A DNA stretch of 13,614 nucleotides from Oscillospiraceae bacterium. GTDB taxonomy: Bacteria; Bacillota; Clostridia; Oscillospirales; Ruminococcaceae. The notes below the pieces were generated by a model that saw only the letters and a list, made by a program, of their open reading frames with translations, was not told the DNA's origin and ran no database searches. The stretch spans positions 1 to 13,614 of the forward strand of contig JAAVIG010000036.1 of assembly GCA_014796735.1 (NCBI GenBank), read 5' to 3'. Position numbers and translations under genes: made by a program. Positions 7,502 through 13,614 of the stretch are shown here, one piece after another (position 1 is the first letter of the stretch; every line of letters starts with the position of its first letter).

Positions 7502-8245
7502 TTATCCTTTCTTTACCGCTTTAACTATAAGGAATTGAGGTTTTATGTACTGTCCCAACATAGACGGGCATTTTTCCACCGCCGATTTATCGGGCATCGG
7601 CTCGCACATCTCGCTGATAACAAATCCGCTTTGGGCTATATCTGTAAATATTTTTGAAAATGTACGGTGATATTTTATATAGTCCGTGTCAAGCCAACGT
7701 TCCTCCCTTGCTCCACATATGCTGTAATCGGAGAAAGTAAAGGAGACCCGTCTGCCGTTTTCATCAAGGTTATACCCGCCAACCTTCGGAGAGGCCGTTA
7801 TAAAAGGTGATTCCTGCGAAAACAGCAGTGTGCCGCCGTTGTTTAAAAGCCCGTAAATATCGGTCATAAGCTTTTTGAAATCCTCAATATAATGGATAGC
7901 AAGCGAGCTGTAAACCAAATCAAATTTCATATTAAGGGATGAAATTTCAGTCATGCTTAATTGCATGTATTCAATATTCGGATCAGAGGATTCGGCTTTT
8001 GCCGTCTCAAGCATTTTTTTGGAAATATCTATACCCAAAACCTTTTTTGCCCCACGTTCAATAAAGTCGGTACAGTTATACCCGTACCCACAGCCTAAAT
8101 CAAGAACAGTTTTTTCGGTCAGACAGGGGAGCATTTTGCTCATGGCAGGCTGTTCTATTGCATTGTTGTAATTAACCTCCCTGCCACGAATCTCCTTATA
8201 TCCATCAAAAAAATGCTGATCGTCAAAAATATTCTGCTCTGTCAT
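7502..8245 (-). CDS. Class I SAM-dependent methyltransferase (second of two in the operon)
   Basis: The 247-residue protein has motif I VLDLGCGYGYN (47-57), the strand-2 acidic residue Asp73 in LGIDISKKML, motif IV in LVYSSLAIHYIEDF, and NNGGTLLFSQESPF as the next strand. The N terminus contains FFDGYKEIRGREVNYNNAIEQPAM, a cap region seen in small-molecule methyltransferases. It is not closely similar in its N-terminal region to the other methyltransferase in the window, so a recent tandem duplication is unlikely. The ATG lies 18 bases after the AICAR transformylase stop, with only a modest AGGG ribosome site. Its last codons (AAG AAA GGA) double as the ribosome site of purD, whose start is 7 bases after the stop, so the two are likely coupled. 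The substrate is unknown. Confidence 0.88.
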   Translation of the reverse strand: MTEQNIFDDQHFFDGYKEIRGREVNYNNAIEQPAMSKMLPCLTEKTVLDLGCGYGYNCTDFIERGAKKVLGIDISKKMLETAKAESSDPNIEYMQLSMTEISSLNMKFDLVYSSLAIHYIEDFKKLMTDIYGLLNNGGTLLFSQESPFITASPKVGGYNLDENGRRVSFTFSDYSICGAREERWLDTDYIKYHRTFSKIFTDIAQSGFVISEMCEPMPDKSAVEKCPSMLGQYIKPQFLIVKAVKKG

Positions 8246-8263
8246 ATACTTTACCCTATATTA

Positions 8264-9442
8264 TCAGTGGTGGAACAGTCTGATTCCCGTAAACGCCATT
8301 ACCATACCGTACTTGTTGCAGGTCTCGATAACATGATCGTCACGGATAGAGCCGCCGGGCTCGGCAACGTACTTTACGCCGCTTCTGTGCGCCCTTTCGA
8401 TATTGTCGCCAAAGGGGAAGAAAGCGTCCGAGCCTAAGGAAACGCCGCTTAATTTATCAAGCCACGCCCTCTTTTCCTCGGCGGTAAATATTTCGGGCTT
8501 AACCTTGAAAATATTCTGCCATGCACCGTCGGCAAGCACGTCCATATAATCCTCGCCGATATAGTTATCGATAGCGTTGTCGCGGTCGGGACGGCGGATA
8601 TTATCCACAAACTGCAAACCCAAAACCTGTGGAGACTGACGAAGCCACCAGTTGTCCGCCTTGGTTCCCGCAAGTCTTGTGCAATGAATACGGCTTTGCT
8701 GTCCCGCGCCTATACCGATAGCCTGTCCTCCGCAGGCGTAGGCAACGGAATTGGACTGGGTGTATTTTAAGGTGATCATGGCGATTGCAAGGTCGATCTT
8801 CGCGCTGTCGGGCAAATCCTTGTTTTCGGTGACGATATTTCCGAAAAATTCATCGTCTATTTTCAGCTCGTTTCTGCCCTGTTCAAAGGTAATGCCGAAA
8901 ACCTGTTTGCGCTCAATCTGTTCGGGGATATAATTTTCGTCAATCTGAATTACGGCGTAATTGCCTTTTTTCTTGGACTTCAGTATTTCCAGTGCTTCAT
9001 CATCATAGCCGGGAGCTATGATTCCGTCGGAAACCTCTCTTTGAAGCATTTTCGCGGTGCAGACATCGCACTTGTCGGATAATGCCACAAAATCGCCGTA
9101 GCTGCTCATTCTGTCCGCCCCTCTCGCTCTTGCGTAGGCACAGGCAAGAGGTGATAATTCGCCCAGATCGTCTACCCAGTAGATTTTCTTTAAGGTATCG
9201 GACAGGGGAAGTCCCACCGCCGCGCCCGCGGGGGAAACGTGCTTAAAAGAGGTCGCGGCGGGAAGTCCCGTTGCTTTTTTTAACTCTCTTACAAGCTGCC
9301 AGCCGTTAAATGCGTCCATAAAATTGATATAGCCGGGCTTTCCGTTTAAAACGGTAATAGGCAGATCCTTTCCGTTTTCCATGAAAATGCGCGAGGGCTT
9401 CTGATTGGGGTTGCAGCCGTACTTTAATTCCAGTTCGTTCAT
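8264..9442 (-). CDS. purH: Stand-alone AICAR transformylase (PurH C-terminal domain only)
   Basis: The enzyme formylates AICAR with 10-formyltetrahydrofolate to give FAICAR, the ninth purine step. At 392 residues it lacks the roughly 200-residue MGS-like IMP cyclohydrolase domain of the usual bifunctional PurH. It begins almost at the transformylase domain boundary: LKYGCNPNQKPSRIF (6-20) matches the family's LRYGENPHQ. The catalytic Lys-His pair is Lys67-His68 in SFKHVSPAGAAVG. SNSVAYACGGQAIGIGAGQQSR and DAFFPFGDNIERAHRSGV, with GGSIRDD near the end, are further family blocks. The ATG has AAAGGA (9453-9458) upstream, outside the repeat element, so that insertion left the ribosome site intact. 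The missing cyclohydrolase function is supplied by the adjacent purO gene. I see no remnant of an N-terminal domain upstream. Confidence 0.95.
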   Translation of the reverse strand: MNELELKYGCNPNQKPSRIFMENGKDLPITVLNGKPGYINFMDAFNGWQLVRELKKATGLPAATSFKHVSPAGAAVGLPLSDTLKKIYWVDDLGELSPLACAYARARGADRMSSYGDFVALSDKCDVCTAKMLQREVSDGIIAPGYDDEALEILKSKKKGNYAVIQIDENYIPEQIERKQVFGITFEQGRNELKIDDEFFGNIVTENKDLPDSAKIDLAIAMITLKYTQSNSVAYACGGQAIGIGAGQQSRIHCTRLAGTKADNWWLRQSPQVLGLQFVDNIRRPDRDNAIDNYIGEDYMDVLADGAWQNIFKVKPEIFTAEEKRAWLDKLSGVSLGSDAFFPFGDNIERAHRSGVKYVAEPGGSIRDDHVIETCNKYGMVMAFTGIRLFHH

Positions 9443-9469
9443 TTTAAATCGTTCCTTTCACTTGTTTAT

Positions 9470-9695
9470 AGAACCTATCTTCACAAGCTTACGCACACGT
9501 CTTTCCGGCAAATTTTGCCGAATACCGCGTCAAGCTCCCTTGACGGGCGACAGCCCGCCTCACGGAAGAGACAGAATATTGTCCAAAGCGTTGGCATGGA
9601 CGCCAACGCCCAAAGCAATATTCGAGCCTGCGGTCGCTATCTTCGACAAAATTATGCTCGGAAATCCGTGCACGCATCTTGTGAAGACAGGTTCT
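9470..9695. repeat. 226-bp MITE-like inverted-repeat element between purO and AICAR transformylase
   Basis: The ends are 18-bp terminal inverted repeats, AGAACCTATCTTCACAAG at 9470-9487 and the complement of AGAACCTGTCTTCACAAG at 9678-9695, differing at one base. The similarity continues inward with gaps (CACACG against GTGCACG, then TTTCCG and AATTTTG blocks). The centre is a long hairpin: GAATATTG (9574-9581) with CAATATTC (9616-9623), and GCGTTGGC (9588-9595) with GCCAACGC (9602-9609). The left arm carries extra small palindromes at 9506-9520, 9528-9545 and 9545-9556, making it about 32 bases longer than the right. TTAT lies at both flanks (9466-9469 and 9695-9698), possibly a short target duplication, but the exact boundary is ambiguous. 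It has no transposase and no credible ORF. It overlaps the purO 3' end and stops 27 bases before the next start codon. MITE identity is inference. Confidence 0.8.
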
Positions 9696-10401
9696 TATTT
9701 ACTATTCTACTTTCATACTTACCTGTTTCAATATCGATATATCTTGTAAACAAAGAAACCTTGTTATCCTCATTGAGATTGTCCCAGACAAGCTTTGTAA
9801 AGCTGTCAATATCAAGGTCGGGAACCTCCACCCTCTTAGGCTCTCCCTCAAAGGAAGGCAAAGGCTCGCCGTTTGCCTTATAAGTATGAATAAATCTTCC
9901 CTCACCCTTTAAAGGCGAGTTGTAAGCATAGGTATATCGTAAAACGGAATCGGGATTGCCGTTGTCGCTTTTTATAATGCTCATGGCAAAATTCATGCCC
10001 TTGTTTTCTACGTGTACTATGCCGGAAATTCTCGGGGTATAATTGGGGGCGTCGTCCTCATATTCCCTTGTTCTGAGGGACTGCTCAAAGGTGAGCTGCT
10101 TGTCCATACCCTCATAAATCGTATCGGTCTGGTCGCCGTTGGTAACAATGGTCTTGTTTCCCATTACGCGGACTGGAGCGTAAATAACAAGGTGAGGGTC
10201 AACCATTTTAGAGGGGTCAAAGGCTTGGGTGCGTATACCCTCTCCATCCTCCACAAATACGCGGTTGCGGCTGTTTACGCTTCTGCCCATGATAAAGTAA
10301 GCGATTACCGCCTTTTTCTCATCGGGGGACTTTCCGATAAGTATTCCCCTGCCGTGATATTCAAGGGAGTTTAATTCTTCTTTGATAGTTTTGATTTCCA
10401 T
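9652..10401 (-). CDS. purO: IMP cyclohydrolase, archaeal PurO type
   Basis: PurO closes FAICAR to IMP, the last step of purine synthesis. It is unrelated to the N-terminal domain of bacterial PurH and has an Ntn-hydrolase-like fold in the archaeal prototype. The 249-residue protein shows YHGRGILIG (15-23), AYFIMGRSVNSRNRVF (34-49), VTNGDQTDTIYEGM (86-99) and APNYTPRISG (118-127), matching archaeal PurO motifs. It is longer than archaeal PurO (about 200 residues, from memory). The start is ATG preceded by AAAAAGGAGG with a seven-base spacer, one of the best ribosome sites in the window. Residues 236-249 and the stop codon lie inside an inverted-repeat element that begins at 9695, so the native C terminus probably ended near ESRIVN. 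The AICAR transformylase that makes its substrate is the next gene. Confidence 0.9.
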   Translation of the reverse strand: MEIKTIKEELNSLEYHGRGILIGKSPDEKKAVIAYFIMGRSVNSRNRVFVEDGEGIRTQAFDPSKMVDPHLVIYAPVRVMGNKTIVTNGDQTDTIYEGMDKQLTFEQSLRTREYEDDAPNYTPRISGIVHVENKGMNFAMSIIKSDNGNPDSVLRYTYAYNSPLKGEGRFIHTYKANGEPLPSFEGEPKRVEVPDLDIDSFTKLVWDNLNEDNKVSLFTRYIDIETGKYESRIVNKNLSSQDACTDFRA

Positions 10402-10433
10402 AGCTGTTCCTCCTTTTTATTCTTATGTTAAAA

Positions 10434-11174
10434 TTAAAATTCACCCAGATAGCAGTAAGCCGTATATTTTACGGTTACCGAACCGTTTTGCTCATACTTC
10501 GAAAAAGCGTCCTTAAGCTCTTTCACAAAAAGGGGAAAATTGCTGTCCGATTCGCTTAAAGCATAGGAGCGAGAAAGCGTGTCGCCGATAAAGGCATTCA
10601 CGTCCATTTTAATATGGTTGTCGGCCAAAAAGCACTCCCCCTCGGAAAAGTATTCGTTCTTTAAAAACAAATCCCCCTCCTCATGAGCTCTTTTTCCAAC
10701 ATGTCCCGAGTGAAAGGCTCCGCAGTACCTTTGGCATATTTCGTCGCGCTTTGAGGATATTGGACAGTCCTCATAATTCCGTTCGTTGAAAATTACCGCA
10801 AGCTTTCCAAAGGGTTTTAAAATACGCTTACACTCTTTTTTAAACAATTCCTCATCAAACCAGTGAAACGCCTGTGCAACGGTAATCAAGCCGATTGAAC
10901 ACGGTTCAATTCCCGTATTTTCCGCAGAAGCGCTTACGGCGTTGATTCCTTTTAAGCCGTTTAGTTTTTCCCTCATATCGTTATTAGGCTCAACCGCTGT
11001 CACCCTCCACGGCTTCCGCAAAAGGCAAGCTGTAAATTTCCCCGTCCCCGCGCCTATGTCCGCCACGGTATCAGCCTTGGTCTTTTCGTAAAGCCAATCT
11101 ATAAGGCTGTCGGGATAAGAGGGGCGGTACTTGTCGTAAAAATCCGCTTTACCTGTGAATCTTTCTTCGTTCAT
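10434..11174 (-). CDS. Class I SAM-dependent methyltransferase (first of two in the operon)
   Basis: This is a 246-residue Rossmann-fold methyltransferase. The N-terminal RFTGKADFYDKYRPSYP (5-21) is typical of the small-molecule methyltransferase-11-like group. Motif I is VADIGAGTGKF (37-47), followed by the acidic strand-2 residue in AVEPN near residue 61. ITVAQAFHWFDEE is motif IV, and ILKPFGKLAVIFNERN is the following strand. The start is ATG with a strong GGGAGG ribosome site (11182-11188) located between the stop of the DJ-1-like gene and this start. purO follows 32 bases downstream. No substrate can be inferred from sequence. Its position inside the purine operon suggests co-expression with purine synthesis, but a link to purine or folate metabolism is inference only. 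Confidence 0.88.
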   Translation of the reverse strand: MNEERFTGKADFYDKYRPSYPDSLIDWLYEKTKADTVADIGAGTGKFTACLLRKPWRVTAVEPNNDMREKLNGLKGINAVSASAENTGIEPCSIGLITVAQAFHWFDEELFKKECKRILKPFGKLAVIFNERNYEDCPISSKRDEICQRYCGAFHSGHVGKRAHEEGDLFLKNEYFSEGECFLADNHIKMDVNAFIGDTLSRSYALSESDSNFPLFVKELKDAFSKYEQNGSVTVKYTAYCYLGEF

Positions 11175-11190
11175 GCGTCGTACCTCCCGC

Positions 11191-11832
11191 TTATTTATTT
11201 TCGTATTCCTTTAATTCCTCCAAAAACTCTTTATAATCGTCATCTGTCCAGTAAAAAGTAAGCTCCTCCTCGGAATATTCCTGCCCGCTTGTATCCATAA
11301 AATGATTTCCCACGTCATAGCCCAAGCGGTTCAGCACCTTTTCCGCAAACTCACGAAAAAACATTCCTATTCCCGTTATAATGTTTCCGTCCTCAACAAC
11401 GGGCTTATGTATAAAGTGTTCTTTTTCCACAAACGGAAAGGTTTCCGCCATCTGCATAAAATACCCCGAGGTAAAGTCCTTTCCCGTAAGCAATCCCGCC
11501 TTTGAAAGCAGTATCGGTGAGGAAGAGATTGAGGCGATAAGAGTATCGGCGTTTTTGCCTCTTTTCAGAAAATCTATCAGCTTTTCGTCAAATAAGGGCT
11601 GTAACGGGAAAATCGTTCCGGGCAGTATTAAGCACTTATAATCCGAAACCTCGGCTTCCTCCACGGTTTTATCAGGCATAACGGAAAATCCGTCCTCGCT
11701 GGTGTAAAGCTTCTTTTCCGACGCTATAATGTCGATTTTTTCTTCAAACCAGACGGTCAGGCAGGAGGTCAAACAGGTTATCTCCTGCAAGGAAAAATTA
11801 GGATAAATCAGAACCGCGTATTTTGTACTCAT
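11191..11832 (-). CDS. DJ-1/PfpI (ThiJ)-family protein lacking the nucleophilic cysteine
   Basis: The 213-residue protein has a DJ-1/PfpI flavodoxin-like core: strand 1 YAVLIYPNFSLQE with a candidate conserved Glu17, the CLILPGT turn near 67-73, and the nucleophile-elbow region IASISSSPILLSKAGLLTG (about 99-117). In most family members the elbow reads ICxxP, with the reactive Cys. Here Ser103 occupies that place and Ser-Ser-Pro follows. Glyoxalase, protease or deglycase chemistry through a thiolate is therefore doubtful. The acidic C-terminal tail (EYSEEELTFYWTDDDYKEF and onward) lies outside the core. The start is ATG with AAAGGAGC seven bases upstream. It lies 34 bases after the kinase gene and 16 bases before a methyltransferase gene. 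The role is unknown; regulatory, chaperone or altered catalytic roles are possible. Confidence 0.8.
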   Translation of the reverse strand: MSTKYAVLIYPNFSLQEITCLTSCLTVWFEEKIDIIASEKKLYTSEDGFSVMPDKTVEEAEVSDYKCLILPGTIFPLQPLFDEKLIDFLKRGKNADTLIASISSSPILLSKAGLLTGKDFTSGYFMQMAETFPFVEKEHFIHKPVVEDGNIITGIGMFFREFAEKVLNRLGYDVGNHFMDTSGQEYSEEELTFYWTDDDYKEFLEELKEYENK

Positions 11833-11866
11833 GTTATGCTCCTTTCACTCGTAAAGGGTTGACTGC

Positions 11867-12433
11867 TTACAATACCGAATTAAGACAGCCCTTAAGCTCT
11901 TTTATCCAATCGGGAACATAATCGCCGACAGTGTATATCTGTCCGTTTCGGTATTCACCAACATAAATAAAACCGTTTTCATTGTCGTAAAGCTGTACCT
12001 CGTTACAGTAGGGAAGAATTTTCTTCAAATCCTCGAAACGCTTTTTACAGCGCCTTTTTACGTCCTCGGGTGGAATATTGTGACCACCTTTTCTGACACG
12101 GTTTTCTATACGTGAAATGCTTTCCTCCGCAGAGCTTATACCGATGTAATACAAGCGGATAAAATAACCCTTTTCTTTAGCCGAAATTACGGTATGAAGC
12201 GTTTTTTTGCCCGAAAGGGTGGTTTCCTGCGTAAAATTCACACCTTTTTCAAGGCAATCCGAAATAATTCGGACAGCTTCTTTTCCGCCCTTCATTTTAT
12301 CACCGTTTACCGCCGCTGTAAGCTTATACGCGTCCACTATTATGCCAAGCTCGGTATCGGTTCTTGACAAAACCCCCGAAAAGGCACTTTTACCGACTCC
12401 GTTAACTCCGCCGACTATGGTGAATTTTTTCAT
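11867..12433 (-). CDS. Zeta-toxin-like P-loop kinase (COG4185-type predicted ATPase)
   Basis: This 188-residue protein has a Walker A motif close to its N terminus, GGVNGVGKS (residues 8-16), with Lys15 and Ser16 as nucleotide-binding residues. ETTLSG (70-75) and GGHNIPPEDVKRR (about 115-127) are signatures of the zeta-toxin/UDP-N-acetylglucosamine-kinase-like group of small P-loop kinases. The acidic residue after strand 2 is Asp34 in IIVDAYKL, not in the usual N-x-D context, so the substrate may differ from that of true zeta toxins. No small antitoxin gene adjoins it: the gene upstream is purN, overlapping by one base, and the gene downstream is a DJ-1-like protein. A toxin-antitoxin role is therefore not supported here. 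I read it as a housekeeping or stress kinase of unknown substrate. The family call is fairly sure; the function is unknown. Confidence 0.82.
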   Translation of the reverse strand: MKKFTIVGGVNGVGKSAFSGVLSRTDTELGIIVDAYKLTAAVNGDKMKGGKEAVRIISDCLEKGVNFTQETTLSGKKTLHTVISAKEKGYFIRLYYIGISSAEESISRIENRVRKGGHNIPPEDVKRRCKKRFEDLKKILPYCNEVQLYDNENGFIYVGEYRNGQIYTVGDYVPDWIKELKGCLNSVL

Positions 12434-13062
12434 TACATCTCCTCAATAATTGTTTTCCCATCAACGACCTTGATTTTACCCTCACAAAACAGTTTTACCG
12501 CTTCGGGCAGTATAATCCACTCTGCTTCCTCCATAACTCTTTTTTGAAGCACCTCGGGAGTATCAAAGTTTTTCACCTCAACCGCCTTTTGCAGTATAAT
12601 AGGCCCTCCGTCACATTCCTCCGTAACAAAATGCACGGTAGCCCCCGTAAGTTTTACGCCCTTTTGAAGCACCGCCTCATGAACGTGCAGACCGTAGAAG
12701 CCCTTTCCGCAAAAGCTTGGGATAAGCGCGGGGTGTACGTTCATCATTTTATAAGGGAAAGCCTTGCAAACCGATTCATCAAGAATGGTGAGAAATCCCG
12801 CGTACACCACCAAATCCGCCTTTTCCTCCGTAAGCAGCTCTGTCATAGCCTTGCTGTAAGAGGCAATGTCGGGATACTTCTTTCTTTCCAGAACAACGCC
12901 TTTTATTCCGTTGTCCTTTGCCCTTTGCAGAGCGTAAACGTCGGGCTTTGAGCTGATAACGCAGGTTATTTTGCCGCCGCCTAAATTACCGGCTTTTTCA
13001 GCGTCAATAAGCTTTTGCAGATTGGTGCCGCCGCCCGATACAAGTACAACTATATTCATCAT
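12433..13062 (-). CDS. purN: Phosphoribosylglycinamide formyltransferase (GAR transformylase)
   Basis: PurN moves a formyl group from 10-formyltetrahydrofolate to GAR, the third purine step. The 209-residue length fits the family. Near the N terminus is VLVSGGGTNLQKLID (residues 6-20), the phosphate-binding loop. The catalytic triad is visible as Asn108 and His110 in MNVHPALIPSF and Asp151 in VTEECDGGPIILQ. The GKGFYGLHVHEAV stretch (119-131) is the folate-site loop form common in Firmicutes. Two adjacent ATG codons could start the protein; both sit just after an AAGG ribosome site in the purM-purN gap, and the choice changes only one residue. The stop shares one base with the start of the next gene (TAATG), and the GAGGAG in the last purN codons serves as the ribosome site of that gene, so the two are likely translationally coupled. 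Confidence 0.97.
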   Translation of the reverse strand: MMNIVVLVSGGGTNLQKLIDAEKAGNLGGGKITCVISSKPDVYALQRAKDNGIKGVVLERKKYPDIASYSKAMTELLTEEKADLVVYAGFLTILDESVCKAFPYKMMNVHPALIPSFCGKGFYGLHVHEAVLQKGVKLTGATVHFVTEECDGGPIILQKAVEVKNFDTPEVLQKRVMEEAEWIILPEAVKLFCEGKIKVVDGKTIIEEM

Positions 13063-13073
13063 ATAACCTTACC

Positions 13074-13614
13074 TCAAATAATCTCTATTCCTTCGCCGCC
13101 CTTAACGATCTCTCCTATGCAGTACGCTTTTATTCCGTGACCGCCCAAAATCTCAACTGCTTCATTGGCTTTATCGGCGGGCACAACGCAGGTCATACCA
13201 ATACCCATATTAAAGGTATTATACATATCTCTTTCGGGAATATGACCCGTTTCCTGCATATAACGGAAGATATAAGGCACCTCGTAGGAGCTCTTGTTTA
13301 CTCTTGCGGTAAATCCGTCGGGAAGAGAACGGGGCACATTTTCATAGAATCCGCCGCCCGTAATATGGCTCACCGCCTTTACGTCAACCTTGGAAATAAG
13401 GTCAAGCACAGGCTTAACGTAAATTTCGGTGGGAGTAAGCAGAACTTCGCCTAATGTTCTGCCGTCGGGAAGCGTTTTTTCCAAGGCTTCCTTTGTTGTA
13501 ATATCGAAAATCTTTCTTACAAGCGAAAATCCGTTGCTGTGAACGCCTGTTGAAGCAAGACCGATTATAACGTCCCCCTCCCGCACTGTGGAGTTGTCAA
13601 GAATTTTTGACTTA
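13074..13614 (-). CDS. purM: Phosphoribosylformylglycinamidine cyclo-ligase (AIR synthetase), C-terminal part
   Basis: PurM makes aminoimidazole ribotide (AIR) from FGAM with ATP, the fifth step of purine synthesis in the cytosol. The 5' end lies beyond the window. The frame stays open to the edge, and about 179 codons are visible, roughly half of a normal PurM of about 340 residues. The visible part begins KSKILDN and soon reaches GDVIIGLASTGVHSNGFSLV, the PurM hallmark that joins the N- and C-terminal AIRS domains. It continues with LLTPTEIYVKP, SHITGGGFYENVPR and MYNTFNMGIGM, all typical of the AIRS C-terminal domain. A GTG at 13584-13586 could look like a start, but the upstream residues are conserved PurM sequence, so the gene simply continues outward. 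It ends 11 bases before purN, consistent with one operon. Confidence 0.97.
   Translation of the reverse strand, partial: KSKILDNSTVREGDVIIGLASTGVHSNGFSLVRKIFDITTKEALEKTLPDGRTLGEVLLTPTEIYVKPVLDLISKVDVKAVSHITGGGFYENVPRSLPDGFTARVNKSSYEVPYIFRYMQETGHIPERDMYNTFNMGIGMTCVVPADKANEAVEILGGHGIKAYCIGEIVKGGEGIEII

Noticed and set aside
9489..9677. A 62-codon minus-strand reading frame inside the inverted-repeat element
   Set aside because: It lies wholly within the palindromic repeat, is rich in Arg and Ser as expected from a GC-rich hairpin, lacks a convincing ribosome site and overlaps the purO 3' end in another frame. It is a by-product of the repeat.
11867..12433. A zeta/epsilon toxin-antitoxin module
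   Set aside because: The kinase is zeta-like, but no small antitoxin gene lies next to it; the neighbours are purN and a DJ-1-like gene.
13584..13586. GTG as the start of a short independent gene
   Set aside because: The nine in-frame codons before it match conserved PurM sequence, so the gene is simply cut by the window edge.

Overview
The window looks like chromosomal DNA from a Clostridia-type Firmicute, probably near Ruminococcaceae/Oscillospiraceae (inference). The reasons are gene order, strong AGGAGG-type ribosome sites, sigma-A type promoters, a MutL that carries its own nuclease motif, a RicA/YlbF-family gene next to mutS, and a purine pathway that ends in separate AICAR transformylase and IMP cyclohydrolase genes. 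Base composition looks moderate, but I did not compute it. All 13 genes that I accept lie on the minus strand, so transcription runs from position 13614 down to 1. No stretch longer than about 210 bases lacks a gene.

Region A (13614 to 6214) is a purine operon with passengers. In transcription order it holds purM (5' end outside the window), purN, a zeta-toxin-like P-loop kinase, a DJ-1/PfpI-like protein, a SAM methyltransferase, purO (archaeal-type IMP cyclohydrolase), a stand-alone AICAR transformylase (the C-terminal half of classical PurH), a second SAM methyltransferase, and purD. The classical Firmicute order purM-purN-purH-purD is kept. However, the bifunctional PurH is replaced by two unlinked polypeptides, and four non-purine genes are interleaved. 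Spacing is tight, with gaps from a 1-nt overlap to a few tens of bases. The exception is the purO to AICAR transformylase gap, which holds a 226-bp inverted-repeat (MITE-like) element. This element also supplies the last 14 codons and the stop codon of purO.

Region B (6213 to 88) is a DNA-repair and RNA-modification operon: a YlbF/YmcA-family gene with a cysteine-rich tail, then mutS, mutL and miaA. This matches the ymcA-mutS-mutL-miaA neighbourhood of Bacillus and Clostridia. It begins at a promoter matching the full sigma-A consensus (TTGACA, 17-base spacer, TATAAT, with extended -10 TG), placed just after purD. mutL and miaA overlap by GTGA. A 13-bp stem hairpin sits between the YlbF-family gene and mutS.

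Region C (87 to 1) is intergenic. It carries a second extended -10 (TGTGTTATAATA, identical over 12 bases to the first promoter) and a 6-bp inverted repeat, probably belonging to a next gene outside the window.

I found no tRNA, rRNA, CRISPR array or intact transposase. The most unusual items are the split and substituted PurH, the inverted-repeat element that has become part of a coding sequence, and the unexplained non-purine genes inside the purine operon. I do not see convincing evidence of a wholly new multi-gene system.
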